Origin: Rubrimonas sp036770645 | GTDB taxonomy: Bacteria; Pseudomonadota; Alphaproteobacteria; Rhodobacterales; Rhodobacteraceae | Reading direction: 5' to 3' | Assembly: GCA_036770645.1 (NCBI GenBank) | Contig: DAIPIU010000003.1 | Location: forward strand, 22,347 to 86,346 | Length of the DNA: 64,000 nucleotides | Shown here: positions 49,891 through 58,744 of the stretch, one piece after another | Layout of the letters: each line of letters starts with the position of its first letter | Numbering within the stretch: position 1 is the first letter of the stretch | Made by a program: the position numbers and the translations under genes | Notes under the pieces: model-generated | The model's database searches: none | Told to the model about the DNA's origin: nothing | The model's input: only the letters and a program-made list of their open reading frames with translations

Positions 49891-52851
49891 ATGCTGGTGA
49901 AGCGCAGACAGGGCGAGGCCGCCCGCACCCGCCTGACGCCCGCCGCCGGCGAACTCGCCGGCCGCGCGCTCGACCGCCGCTCCTTCCTGCGCGCCTCGGG
50001 CCTCGCCGTCGGCGGCCTCGGGGCCGTGGGCGCGATGGGCGCGGGCATGGTGCGCGAGGCGCAGGCCGGCGCGCTGGACCACGCGCAGCCCGTCGAGGTG
50101 CGCCAGAACATCTGCACCCACTGCTCGGTCGGCTGCACCGTGCTCGCCGAGGTGCAGAACGGCGTCTGGGTCGGTCAGGAGCCCGCCTGGGAGAGCCCGA
50201 TCAACCGCGGCACGCATTGCGCGAAGGGCGCGTCGGTCCGCGAGCTGGTTCACGGCGACCGCCGCCTGAAATACCCGATGAAGAAGGTCGGGGGCGAATG
50301 GCAGCGGATCTCGTGGGACCAGGCCATCGACGAGATCGGCGACAAGCTGCTGGCGATCCGCGAAAGCAGCGGCGCCGACAGCGCCTATCTGCTCGGCTCG
50401 GCCAAGATGTCGAACGAGGGCGCCTACCTGTTCCGCAAGTTCGCGGCCTTCTGGGGCACGAACAACGTGGACCACCAGGCGCGCATCTGCCATTCGACGA
50501 CGGTCGCGGGTGTGGCGAACACCTGGGGCTACGGCGCGATGACGAACAGCTACAACGACATCCGCAATTCCAAGACCGTCATCTTCATGGGCTCGAACGC
50601 CGCCGAGGCGCATCCCGTGTCGATGCAGCACATCCTCGCGGGCAAGGAGACCCAGCGCGCCAACGTGATCGTCATCGATCCGCGCTTCACCCGCACCGCC
50701 GCCCACGCGACCGACTATGTGCGCATCCGCTCCGGCACCGACATCGCGGTGGTGTGGGGCATCCTGTGGCACATCTTCGAGAACGGCTGGGAGGACAGGA
50801 AGTTCATCGCCGAGCGCGTCCACGGCATGGACGAGGTCCGCGCCGAGGTCGCAAAGTGGACCCCGGCGGAGGTCGAGCGCGTGACCGGCGTGCCCGAGGC
50901 GCAGCTGCGCCGCGTGGCCGAGACCTTCGCCACCCAGAAGCCCAGCACCTTCATCTGGTGCATGGGCGGCACGCAGCACACGGTCGGCACCGCCAACGTC
51001 CGCGCCTACTGCAACCTGCTGCTGGCCACCGGCAACGTCGGGTCCGAGGGCACCGGCGCCAACATCTTCCGCGGCCACTGCAACGTGCAGGGGGCCACGG
51101 ACTTCGGCCTCGATATCGGCACGCTGCCCTGCTACTACGGCCTTGCCGCGGGGTCGTGGAAGCATTGGTCCCGCGTCTGGGACGTGCCCTACGACTACTT
51201 CGTGTCGCGCTTCGACGCGGTGCCGGCCAAGGGCGGGCGCGACGCGCGCGACCCGGTGGCCAACATGTCCGTGCCCGGCATCCCCTCCACGCGCTGGTTC
51301 GACGCCACGCTGCTGGACGCCGAGGACGTCGACCAGCGCGACAACATCAAGGCGATGATCGTGTTCGGGCATGGCGGCAACACCGTGCCCCGCATGGCCG
51401 ATGCGCAGCGCGGCATGAACGCGCTCGACCTGCTGGTGGTGGCCGACCCGCACCCGACCACCTTCGCCGCCCTGCATTCGCGCACCGACAACACCTATCT
51501 GCTGCCGATCTGCACCCAGTTCGAATGCTCTGGCTCGCGCACGGCCTCGAACCGCTCGGTGCAGTGGGGCCAGAAGATCGTCGAGCCGATCTTCGAGAGC
51601 GACAACGACTATGCCGTGATCTACCGGCTCGCGCAGAAGCTCGGCTTCGCCGACGAGATGTTCAAGCCCTACGAGATGGTGCGCGGCAAGTTCGTCATGG
51701 AGCCGACGCCGGAATCGATCCTGCGCGAGATCAACCGCGGCGCATGGTCGACCGGCTACACCGGCCAGTCGCCCGAGCGTCTCAAGGCGCACATGGCCAA
51801 CCAGGACAAGTTCGACCTGGTGACGCTGCGCGCCGCCAAGGACGTGCCGGAGGTCGGCGGCGACTACTACGGCCTTCCCTGGCCCTGCTGGGGCGCGCCG
51901 GAGATGCGCCATCCCGGCACCCACATCCTCTACAACCCCAACATCCCCGTCGCCGAGGGCGGCGGCGCCTTCCGCCCCCGCTTCGGCGTCGAGCGCGAGG
52001 GCGTGACGCTGCTGGCCGAGGGCAGCTACCCGCCGGGCTCCGAGATCGAGGACGGCTATCCCGAATTCACCATGGGCATGCTGCAGCGCCTCGGCTGGGA
52101 CGCCGACCTGACGGCGGAGGAGCGCGCGACCATCGAGCGGATCGGCGGGGCCGACCCCGAGGCGGTCGCCAAGGTGTCCTGGTCCATCGACCTGTCGGGC
52201 GGCATCCAGCGCGTGGCGATCAAGCACGGCGCGGTCCCCTACGGCAACGGCAAGGCCCGCGCGGTGGCGTGGAACCTGCCCGACCCGGTGCCGGTTCACC
52301 GCGAGCCGATCTACTCGCCGCGCCCCGACCTCGTGGCGGACTACCCGACCCGCGACGACGGGCGGCAGTTCCGCGTGCCGAACATCGGGCGCACCGTGCA
52401 GCAGTCGGTCGTGGACAAGCGTCTGCACGAGCAGTTCCCGATCATCCTCACCTCCGGCCGTCTGGTCGAATACGAGGGCGGCGGCGAGGAGACGCGCTCG
52501 AACCCGTGGCTGGCCGAGCTGCAGCAGGACATGTTCGTCGAGATCAACCCCGCCGACGCCGCGTCGCGCGGCGTGGTCGACGGCGGCTGGGTCTGGGTGA
52601 CGGGCCCGGAGGGCGGCAGCAAGGCCCGCGTCAAGGCGCTGGTGACCGAGCGCGTCGGGCCGGGCGTGGCCTTCATGCCGTTCCACTTCGCCGGATGGTT
52701 CCAGGGCGAGGACCAGCGGGGCAACTATCCCGCCGGGACCGACCCCATCGTGCTGGGCGAGAGCGTCAACGTCGTCACAACATACGGCTACGACCCGGTG
52801 ACGGGCATGCACGAGGGCAAGGTGACCCTCTGCCAGATCGCGGCCGCGTAA
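49891..52851 (+). CDS. fdhA: Formate dehydrogenase catalytic subunit (Mo/W-bisMGD, cysteine type)
   Basis: Oxidises formate to CO2 in the periplasm. 986 residues. Tat signal at the start (DRRSFLRASG, Arg29-Arg30). One [4Fe-4S] cluster: C75, C78, C82, C110. The catalytic residue is Cys200 in HQARICHS, at the selenocysteine position of E. coli FdnG; no in-frame UGA is needed. MoCo-binding blocks (GSNAAEAHPV, GTANVRAYCNLLL, RGHCNVQGATDFG) are present, and the molydopterin dinucleotide-binding C-terminal domain begins near residue 850. Large antisense frames on this gene are shadows. Confidence 0.97.
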   Translation: MLVKRRQGEAARTRLTPAAGELAGRALDRRSFLRASGLAVGGLGAVGAMGAGMVREAQAGALDHAQPVEVRQNICTHCSVGCTVLAEVQNGVWVGQEPAWESPINRGTHCAKGASVRELVHGDRRLKYPMKKVGGEWQRISWDQAIDEIGDKLLAIRESSGADSAYLLGSAKMSNEGAYLFRKFAAFWGTNNVDHQARICHSTTVAGVANTWGYGAMTNSYNDIRNSKTVIFMGSNAAEAHPVSMQHILAGKETQRANVIVIDPRFTRTAAHATDYVRIRSGTDIAVVWGILWHIFENGWEDRKFIAERVHGMDEVRAEVAKWTPAEVERVTGVPEAQLRRVAETFATQKPSTFIWCMGGTQHTVGTANVRAYCNLLLATGNVGSEGTGANIFRGHCNVQGATDFGLDIGTLPCYYGLAAGSWKHWSRVWDVPYDYFVSRFDAVPAKGGRDARDPVANMSVPGIPSTRWFDATLLDAEDVDQRDNIKAMIVFGHGGNTVPRMADAQRGMNALDLLVVADPHPTTFAALHSRTDNTYLLPICTQFECSGSRTASNRSVQWGQKIVEPIFESDNDYAVIYRLAQKLGFADEMFKPYEMVRGKFVMEPTPESILREINRGAWSTGYTGQSPERLKAHMANQDKFDLVTLRAAKDVPEVGGDYYGLPWPCWGAPEMRHPGTHILYNPNIPVAEGGGAFRPRFGVEREGVTLLAEGSYPPGSEIEDGYPEFTMGMLQRLGWDADLTAEERATIERIGGADPEAVAKVSWSIDLSGGIQRVAIKHGAVPYGNGKARAVAWNLPDPVPVHREPIYSPRPDLVADYPTRDDGRQFRVPNIGRTVQQSVVDKRLHEQFPIILTSGRLVEYEGGGEETRSNPWLAELQQDMFVEINPADAASRGVVDGGWVWVTGPEGGSKARVKALVTERVGPGVAFMPFHFAGWFQGEDQRGNYPAGTDPIVLGESVNVVTTYGYDPVTGMHEGKVTLCQIAAA

Positions 52852-52867
52852 TCAGGGATCCCCAGCC

Positions 52868-53464
52868 ATGGCCAGGATGAAGTTCCTCTGCGACGCCGAC
52901 CGCTGCATCGAGTGCAACGCCTGCGTCACCGCCTGCAAGAACGAGCACGAGGTGCCCTGGGGCATCAACCGGCGGCGCGTCGTCACCATCAACGACGGCC
53001 TTCCCGGCGAGCGCTCGGTCTCGATGGCCTGCATGCACTGCACCGACGCGCCCTGCGCGTCTGTGTGCCCGGTGAACTGCTTCTACACCACCGACGACGG
53101 CGTGGTCCTGCACAACAAGGACACCTGCATCGGCTGCGGCTACTGCTTCTATGCCTGCCCGTTCGGCGCGCCGCAGTATCCGAAGCTGTCCAATTTCGGC
53201 ACGCGCGGAAAGATGGACAAGTGCACCTACTGCTCGGGCGGGCCGGAGGCAGACCTGACCGAGGCTGAATACATCAAGTACGGCTCGAACCGCCTGGCCG
53301 AGGGCAAGCTGCCGCTCTGCGCCGAGATGTGCTCGACCAAGGCGCTGCTGGCCGGCGACGGCGACATCATCGCCGAGATCTACCGCGAGCGGGTGGTCAC
53401 CCGCGGCTACGGCTCGGGCGCCTGGGGCTGGAAGACGGCCTATGGCGACGGGATCCAGGTGTGA
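52868..53464 (+). CDS. fdhB: Formate dehydrogenase iron-sulfur subunit (FDH3 beta)
   Basis: 198 residues from ATG 52868, 16 bases after fdhA. Four [4Fe-4S] cluster motifs: CIECNACVTAC, CMHCTDAPCASVC, CIGCGYCFYACPFGAPQYP, and CTYCSGGPEAD...CAEMC. Lacks the C-terminal membrane helix of FdnH, so it must bind to the gamma subunit. It passes electrons from FdhA to heme b. Confidence 0.95.
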   Translation: MARMKFLCDADRCIECNACVTACKNEHEVPWGINRRRVVTINDGLPGERSVSMACMHCTDAPCASVCPVNCFYTTDDGVVLHNKDTCIGCGYCFYACPFGAPQYPKLSNFGTRGKMDKCTYCSGGPEADLTEAEYIKYGSNRLAEGKLPLCAEMCSTKALLAGDGDIIAEIYRERVVTRGYGSGAWGWKTAYGDGIQV

Positions 53465-53478
53465 GGGGGGCAAGGGTC

Positions 53479-54468
53479 ATGGGCATGATGTCCCGTCTGT
53501 CGGCCGCGATGCTGCTCGCGGCCCTGCTCGCCGCCCCCGTGGCGGCGCAGCAGGTCAACCCCACCGCGCAGGCGGTGCAGGAAGAGGCGCTGATGCAGGC
53601 CCTCCAGGGCCAGCCCCTCGCGGGGCGCATCACCATCCCGGACGACCGCGCCGCGGCGCTGATCAAGCCGGCGAACAAGGACTGGGCGGCGCTGCACCAG
53701 GGCAACATGTGGCTGCTCTCGGTCACCAGCGTCGTCGGCATGCTGGCGATCCTCGCGGTGTTCTACATGGTCCGCGGCCGCATCGCCATCGACGGCGGCC
53801 CGGCCGGCCGCACCATCCTGCGCTTCGACGGCATCGAGCGCTTCGGCCACTGGCTGACCGCCTCGACCTTCGTGGTGCTGGCGCTGACCGGCCTGAACCT
53901 CGTGATCGGGCGGCAGGTCCTGCAGCCGCTGATCGGCGAGGCGGGCTTCGGCGCGCTGACCGCCTGGGGCAAGCTCGCGCACAACTTCCTCGCCTGGCCG
54001 TTCATGGCGGGCGTGGCGCTGATCTTCGTCATGTGGGTCTGGCACAACATCCCCGCCAAGGTCGACCTGCAATGGCTGGCGCAGGGCGGCGGGCTGTTCT
54101 CCGACGACGCCCACCCGCCGGCGCGCAAGTTCAACGCCGGGCAGAAGGTGATCTTCTGGGCCACGGTGCTTGGCGGCGCCGCGCTGTCCTTCACCGGCAT
54201 CATGCTGCTGTTCCCCAGCTATGCGGGCGGGCCGGCTGACTGGCAGTTCTACCAGTTCCTGCACGGCGTTATCGCGGCGGTGCTGGCGGCCATCATCATC
54301 GCGCACATCTACATCGGCTCGGTGGGGATGGAGGGGGCCTTCGACGCCATGGGCTCCGGCGAGGTCGACGAGAACTGGGCCCGGCAGCACCATTCGCTGT
54401 GGGTCGACGAGGTGATCGCCGAGGAGCGCAAGCGCCCCTCCCGCGGCCGGGCGATGCCCGCCGAGTGA
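53479..54468 (+). CDS. fdhC: Formate dehydrogenase cytochrome b subunit (gamma)
   Basis: 329 residues from ATG 53479. Sec signal or anchor (MLLAALLAAPVAAQ), a periplasmic segment, then about five membrane helices (WLLSVTSVVGMLAILAVFY, FGHWLTASTFVVLALTGLN, FLAWPFMAGVALIFVMWVW, FWATVLGGAALSFTGIM, LHGVIAAVLAAIIIAHIYI). Histidines in FGHWL, LAHNFL, FLHGV and AHIYIG are candidates for heme b ligands, as in FdnI. It reduces quinone with formate electrons. Short name follows FDH3 usage; in other systems it is FdoI/FdnI. Confidence 0.92.
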   Translation: MGMMSRLSAAMLLAALLAAPVAAQQVNPTAQAVQEEALMQALQGQPLAGRITIPDDRAAALIKPANKDWAALHQGNMWLLSVTSVVGMLAILAVFYMVRGRIAIDGGPAGRTILRFDGIERFGHWLTASTFVVLALTGLNLVIGRQVLQPLIGEAGFGALTAWGKLAHNFLAWPFMAGVALIFVMWVWHNIPAKVDLQWLAQGGGLFSDDAHPPARKFNAGQKVIFWATVLGGAALSFTGIMLLFPSYAGGPADWQFYQFLHGVIAAVLAAIIIAHIYIGSVGMEGAFDAMGSGEVDENWARQHHSLWVDEVIAEERKRPSRGRAMPAE

Positions 54469-54503
54469 CGCGATGCGCCCCCCGGCGGGGGGCGGCGGGA
54501 TCG

Positions 54504-54535
54504 GGCCCGGCGCGCGTCAGCGCGGCCGGGCCTTT
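54504..54535 (+). terminator. Terminator after the formate dehydrogenase structural genes
   Basis: A strong inverted repeat (GGCCCGGC at 54504-54511 with GCCGGGCC at 54525-54532, inner GCGC/GCGC pairing) is followed by TTT. It lies 36 bases after the fdh gamma stop and before the Mrp gene, so it can end or weaken transcription of the fdh operon. Confidence 0.6.
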
Positions 54536-54583
54536 CCGTCCGCGGGCCGCGCTGCGGCGCCGCAACCCGATGGGCCGACCTCC

Positions 54584-55729
54584 ATGACCGATGCCGACGC
54601 GCTGCGCCGCCTGGTCGCCGACCTGCCCCTGCCGGGCGGCGGGACGCTCGGCGCGTCGGGGCGGCTGCAGGGGCCGACGCTGGCGGGCGACACGGCCAGC
54701 GCCGCCCTCGCCGTCGCGCCGGCCGAGGCCGAGGCGTTCGGGGCGCTGCGCGCGGCCGTCGAGGACCGCCTGCGCGCCGCCCCCGGCGTCGCCCGCGCCT
54801 TCGTCGCCCTGACCGCCGAGCGCGGCGCGGGGGCGGCGGTCCCGGATCCGGCCCCCGCCCGCGCGCGCCCGGCCCCGCCCACGCTGCGCCCGCCCGCCGC
54901 CGCGAAGCCCGCCGCCGCGAAGCCGGCCGCGGCCGCTTCCGATGCGGCGCGGCCCGCGGCGCTGGCCGATGTGGCGCATGTCGTCGCCGTGTCCTCGGGC
55001 AAGGGCGGGGTCGGCAAATCCACCACGGCCGTCAACCTGGCGCTGGGCCTGCGGGCGCTGGGCCTTTCGGTGGGCGTGCTCGACGCCGACATCCATGGGC
55101 CGTCGCTGCCCACCCTGCTGGGCCTGCACGGCAGGCCGCGGGTGGGCGCGGGGCGGCGGCTGCTGCCGATGGAGGGCTGGGGCCTGAAGGCCATGTCCAT
55201 CGGCCTGCTGGTCGACCCCGAGACGGCGATGGTCTGGCGCGGGCCCATGGTCGGCGCGGCGCTGACGCAGATGCTGACCGAAGTGGACTGGGGCAGGCTC
55301 GACGTGCTGCTGGTGGACATGCCGCCGGGCACGGGCGACGCGCAGCTCTCGCTGGCGAAGGGGGCGCGGCTGTCCGGGGCGGTGATCGTGTCGACGCCGC
55401 AGGATCTGGCGCTGATCGACGCGCGCCGCGGCGCGGCCATGTTCCGCAAGGTGGACGTGCCGATCCTCGGCGTGATCGAGAACATGGCCCATTTCGTCTG
55501 CGACGTGTGCGGCACGCGCCACGCCATCTTCGGCGAAGGGGGCGCGGAGGCCGAGGCGCGGCGCATGGGCGTGCCCTTCCTCGGCGCGGTGCCGCTGACC
55601 ATGGCGCTGCGGGCGGCCTCCGATCAGGGCCGCCCCGTGGCGGCCCTTGCGCCGGACGGGGCATTGGGGCAGATATATCAGCAACTTGCATCCCGGCTGT
55701 GGGAGGGCCTGACCGCATCCGGGGGCTGA
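54584..55729 (+). CDS. mrp: Mrp/NBP35-type iron-sulfur carrier ATPase
   Basis: 381 residues from ATG 54584. An N-terminal MIP18/DUF59-like part is followed by an Ala/Pro linker of about 35 residues, then the P-loop GKGGVGKST at about 139-147, VLDADIHGPS, VDMPPGTGD and a CxxC in FVCDVCGTRHAIFG, which holds a bridging [4Fe-4S] cluster. Family members load clusters into target enzymes; here it may mature FdhAB or other dehydrogenases. Linked by position to the FDH cluster. Confidence 0.93.
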   Translation: MTDADALRRLVADLPLPGGGTLGASGRLQGPTLAGDTASAALAVAPAEAEAFGALRAAVEDRLRAAPGVARAFVALTAERGAGAAVPDPAPARARPAPPTLRPPAAAKPAAAKPAAAASDAARPAALADVAHVVAVSSGKGGVGKSTTAVNLALGLRALGLSVGVLDADIHGPSLPTLLGLHGRPRVGAGRRLLPMEGWGLKAMSIGLLVDPETAMVWRGPMVGAALTQMLTEVDWGRLDVLLVDMPPGTGDAQLSLAKGARLSGAVIVSTPQDLALIDARRGAAMFRKVDVPILGVIENMAHFVCDVCGTRHAIFGEGGAEAEARRMGVPFLGAVPLTMALRAASDQGRPVAALAPDGALGQIYQQLASRLWEGLTASGG

Positions 55730-55771
55730 GGCGCGGCACCTGCCGCGCCCGTTCAGGGGGAGAGACCGATC

Positions 55772-55927
55772 ATGCCGTCCTTCATCACCGCGATCGTCTT
55801 CGCCGTGGCCGTCGCCCTTGGCGCGGCCTTCGTGCTCGACCGCCAGTTCTTCCAGCCGAGCTACGAGGCCTTCGCCACCTCCGGCGCGCGGATCGAGCCG
55901 CAGGGCAACGCGCAGCGGCTGTTCTGA
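55772..55927 (+). CDS. 51-residue single-helix membrane protein, unknown role
   Basis: Too short for standard prediction but well supported: ATG 55772 with GGGGGAGAGA seven to sixteen bases upstream, GC-rich third positions, one N-terminal hydrophobic helix (FITAIVFAVAVALGAAFVL) then an amphipathic tail (QPSYEAFATSGARIEPQG). It follows mrp by 42 bases and precedes a terminator. Similar short proteins are found in Rhodobacterales genomes as I recall. Function unknown. Confidence 0.65.
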   Translation: MPSFITAIVFAVAVALGAAFVLDRQFFQPSYEAFATSGARIEPQGNAQRLF

Positions 55928-55948
55928 GGCCGGGACGCGAGGTCGGCC

Positions 55949-55984
55949 GGGTTTACCGGATGGTAACCCGTTAACCAGATTTTT
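55949..55984 (+). terminator. Terminator-like hairpin between convergent genes
   Basis: GGGTTTACC (55949-55957) pairs with GGTAACCC (55962-55969), eight base pairs with one bulged T, and a T5 run at 55980-55984 follows eleven bases later. Placed between the 51-residue gene and the convergent moeA. The distance to the T run lowers confidence. Confidence 0.45.
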
Positions 55985-56040
55985 CGTTCGGAATCAAAGG
56001 TCCCGACTGAGGACCGGCGTCCCTCGATCCGATCTCCGCC

Positions 56041-57321
56041 CTACAGCCCGAAGCCGGCATAGGGAAGGAAGCGGACGGGCGCGCCGGGCTCGACCCGGCA
56101 GGCCCCGTCCGGCAGCTCCACCAGCCCCTCGGCCCAGGACAGGCCGCCGATCCGCCCCGATCCTTCCGATGCGTAGACCTCGGCCCGCCCCTGCGCGTCG
56201 AGCCGGGCGCGCAGGTATTCCCGCCGCCCCGCCCGCTTGGCCTTCGCGAAGGCGGCCGGCACCGTGAAGGCCGCGGGCGCGCGCCAGCCCTCGCCGGCCA
56301 GCATCGACAGCGCCGGCCGGGCGAAGACCAGCGCGCAGACGAAAGCCGCGACCGGGTTGCCCGGCAGGCCGAACACCGGCGCGCCCTTCCACATCGCCAG
56401 CGCCAGCGGCCGGCCCGGCTTGACCGCGATGCGCCAGGCGGTCAGCGAGCCCCCCTCGCGCAGCAGGGCGGAGACATGGTCCTCGTCTCCCGCCGAGGCC
56501 CCGCCCGAGGTCAGGATCGCGTCGCAGCGGGCCGCCCCGGCGTCCAGCCGCGCCGCGAGCGCCGCCCGGTCGTCGCCGACATGGCCCAGATCGACGGGCG
56601 CATGGCCGAACCGCGCGACCATCCCCAGCAGCATCGGGCGGTTCGCGTCCGGGATCCGGTGGGGCGGCAGCGGATCGGGCCCGGGCTCCGCGGCGATCTC
56701 GTCGCCGGTCGACAGCACGCCCACGCGCAGGGGCGCGCGCACCGCGACGCGGTCCAGCCCCGCGGCGGTCAGGAAGGCGAGGTCGGGCGGCCGCAGCCTG
56801 TGGCCGGCGGGCAGGGCCACCGCGCCGGCGGCGATGTCCTCGCCCGCCTTGCGGGTGTTGGCCCGCGCCTTGACCGGGCCGTGGAAGGCCACGCGCGCGC
56901 CGTCGGTGGCGCAGTCCTCCTCCAGCACGACCGCGTCCACGCCCTCGGGCAGGATCGCCCCGGTCAGGATGCGCAGGGCATGGCCGAAGGGCACCGCCCC
57001 CGCGAAGGGCGCGCCCGCGGCGGCGCGGCCGGGGGCGATCGGCAGTTCCTGCGGCCCCTCGCCGGTCGCGGCGGCCGCGAAGCCCCAGCCATCGACCGCG
57101 GCGTTCGGCGCGGGCGGGTTCGAGCGCCGGGCCACCGCATCCGCTGCCAGCACGCGCCCCAGCGCCCGGGCCACCGCGACGGTCTCGGTGCCCGTCACGC
57201 AGGCCAGCCGCCCGCGCAGCAGCGCCAGCGCCTCGTCGACAGGCGTCCATTCCACGCCGGGGGGCAGGGCGAAACAGTCGTTCGACAGGCGCGGCGGCGC
57301 GAGCGGGGCGGGATCGGTCAT
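56041..57321 (-). CDS. moeA: Molybdopterin molybdenumtransferase
   Basis: Inserts molybdate into adenylated molybdopterin to form Moco. 426 residues from ATG 57321, overlapping the preceding gene (ATGA); a longer frame is discarded. Seen: NAAVDGWGFA (the substrate-loop PxxxxSxxDG motif appears as PAPNAAVDGW), RILTGAILPEGVDAVV, and LTSGGASAGDEDHV and LPGNPVAAFV, all of MoeA. It is the last gene of the fdhD-mobA-mobB operon. Confidence 0.94.
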   Translation of the reverse strand: MTDPAPLAPPRLSNDCFALPPGVEWTPVDEALALLRGRLACVTGTETVAVARALGRVLAADAVARRSNPPAPNAAVDGWGFAAAATGEGPQELPIAPGRAAAGAPFAGAVPFGHALRILTGAILPEGVDAVVLEEDCATDGARVAFHGPVKARANTRKAGEDIAAGAVALPAGHRLRPPDLAFLTAAGLDRVAVRAPLRVGVLSTGDEIAAEPGPDPLPPHRIPDANRPMLLGMVARFGHAPVDLGHVGDDRAALAARLDAGAARCDAILTSGGASAGDEDHVSALLREGGSLTAWRIAVKPGRPLALAMWKGAPVFGLPGNPVAAFVCALVFARPALSMLAGEGWRAPAAFTVPAAFAKAKRAGRREYLRARLDAQGRAEVYASEGSGRIGGLSWAEGLVELPDGACRVEPGAPVRFLPYAGFGL

Positions 57322-58253
57322 GCCGCCAGCCTGTCGCGCGGCAGGGCCGCCGCGCAAGCCCGCAGCGGCCCCTCGGCCCCGGCGCCGAGGATCCACGCCT
57401 CCTCGCGCAGCGTGTCCGCGTCGCAGGGCGGCGCGAACAGCGGTGCGAGGGCGCCTTGCCCGGACAGCGCCGCCAGCGCCCGAGCCAGCACCCCGACCTG
57501 CGCCGCGTCCCTGATCGGCGCGCCGCGGCGGTCGCGCGGGATGGTCGGGTCGGTCGCGCAGGTCGCCGCCACCTCCGCCGCCAGCAGCGAGGGATACACC
57601 TCCGCCAGCACCACCGGCGCGTCCGCCCATGGCTCGAGCGGCCAGACGGCGACGCGCCCCGGGAAGGCCGCGTGCAGCCCGGCCAGCGCGGCCACGCCGG
57701 TCAGCGCCTGCGAGCCCACCGACCCGGTGGTGTAGAGCTTCCAGCAGGGCTGGGCGGCGCGCACCCTATCCTCGACCGCCCGGCGCTCGGGCAGGCCGTG
57801 GCCGCGGCGCGCGGAGCCCTTCTCCGGCAGGTCCGGCAGGTCCAGCCCCGCCGGGCGGCCCCAGAACGGCCCGATCCCGGGCAGCCGGGCGTTGATCGCC
57901 GCCGCCACGGCGAAGCGGTTGGTGCGGTTGGCCGGCCCGTCCTCGATGCGCGCGGCCAGCCAGTCCCACAGCGCCAGCGCCTCGGCGCGGCCGGTCAGCG
58001 CGGGCGCGAGGCCCCGGGGCCAGCCGAAGGGGAAATCGGCCCCGACCAGCAGCCGCTCGCCCGCCGCCAGCGCCGCCGCGATCAGGCCGCGCAGCGCCCC
58101 GACCGCGTCGGCGCGCGTCCGATGGTAGGACAGCGCCGCCGGGCCGTCGCCCGCCGCGACCCCGATCCAGATCGCATCGGGCGAAGGGTGCGCGGGCGAG
58201 GGCGTCGCCGAAGCCGACCAGTCCACCACCGCGACGCGGTCGAAGCCCCTCAC
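57318..58253 (-). CDS. RNase H-like (DUF429-type) protein inside the Moco operon
   Basis: 311 residues from GTG 58253, overlapping mobB (GTGA) and moeA (ATGA). Acidic residues of an RNase H-like fold are visible: VAVVDWSAS at the start, LLVGADFPFGWP in the middle, and VYPSLLAAEV and the late DAAQVGVLARAL with Asp. It is unrelated to MobA or MobB. In some Rhodobacterales such genes are labelled 'molybdopterin guanine dinucleotide synthesis', I believe only from position. Function unknown. Confidence 0.7.
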   Translation of the reverse strand: MRGFDRVAVVDWSASATPSPAHPSPDAIWIGVAAGDGPAALSYHRTRADAVGALRGLIAAALAAGERLLVGADFPFGWPRGLAPALTGRAEALALWDWLAARIEDGPANRTNRFAVAAAINARLPGIGPFWGRPAGLDLPDLPEKGSARRGHGLPERRAVEDRVRAAQPCWKLYTTGSVGSQALTGVAALAGLHAAFPGRVAVWPLEPWADAPVVLAEVYPSLLAAEVAATCATDPTIPRDRRGAPIRDAAQVGVLARALAALSGQGALAPLFAPPCDADTLREEAWILGAGAEGPLRACAAALPRDRLAA

Positions 58254-58744
58254 AGCCCCAGCTCGCGCGCGATGAAATCCGCCACGCCCCCGGCATCGTC
58301 GAGGTGGAACAGCGGCACGCGCAGGCCCGTCAGGGCGGCGTCGCTGGCCACCGCGCGCACGGTGGGGTCCTCCGGCGCCAGCAGGGGGCGGCCGGCCTCG
58401 GCGCGGTGGGCCTCGATCTTGGGGTGGGCGTCGCGCTTGTAGCCCTCGACCAGCACCAGATCGACGGGCCGCAGCAGCGCCAGCAGCTCCGCCAGCGGCG
58501 GCTCCGTCGCCTCGCCGATCTCGCGCATCAGGGCGAAGCGGTGGCGCGAGGCGAGGATCACCTCCCGCGCGCCGGCCTCGCGATGGCGGAAGCTGTCGGA
58601 ACCGGGCCGGTCGATGTCGACGCGGTGATGCGCGTGCTTCACGGTCGAGACGGTCATGCCGCGGGCGGTGAACACCGCGACGAGCCGCGTCACCAGCGTG
58701 GTCTTGCCGGTGTTCTTCCAGCCGGTGACGCCATAGAGCCTCAC
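58250..58744 (-). CDS. mobB: Molybdopterin-guanine dinucleotide biosynthesis adaptor MobB
   Basis: 164 residues from GTG 58744, overlapping the mobA stop; the longer frame upstream lies in mobA. P-loop GWKNTGKT at 8-15 and the following KHAHHRVDIDRPGSDS, LVLVEGYKRDAHPKIE match MobB. It binds GTP and helps MobA attach GMP to Moco. Second or third gene of the fdhD operon. Confidence 0.93.
   Translation of the reverse strand: MRLYGVTGWKNTGKTTLVTRLVAVFTARGMTVSTVKHAHHRVDIDRPGSDSFRHREAGAREVILASRHRFALMREIGEATEPPLAELLALLRPVDLVLVEGYKRDAHPKIEAHRAEAGRPLLAPEDPTVRAVASDAALTGLRVPLFHLDDAGGVADFIARELGL

Noticed and set aside
50488..50490. Selenocysteine at the FdhA active site
   Set aside because: The codon is TGC (Cys200), not TGA; no SECIS element is needed.
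49480..52880. Frames over fdhA longer than fdhA itself (1110 reverse, 1096 forward in another frame)
   Set aside because: Both lack domains; fdhA has Tat signal, cluster cysteines and catalytic Cys in its own frame.
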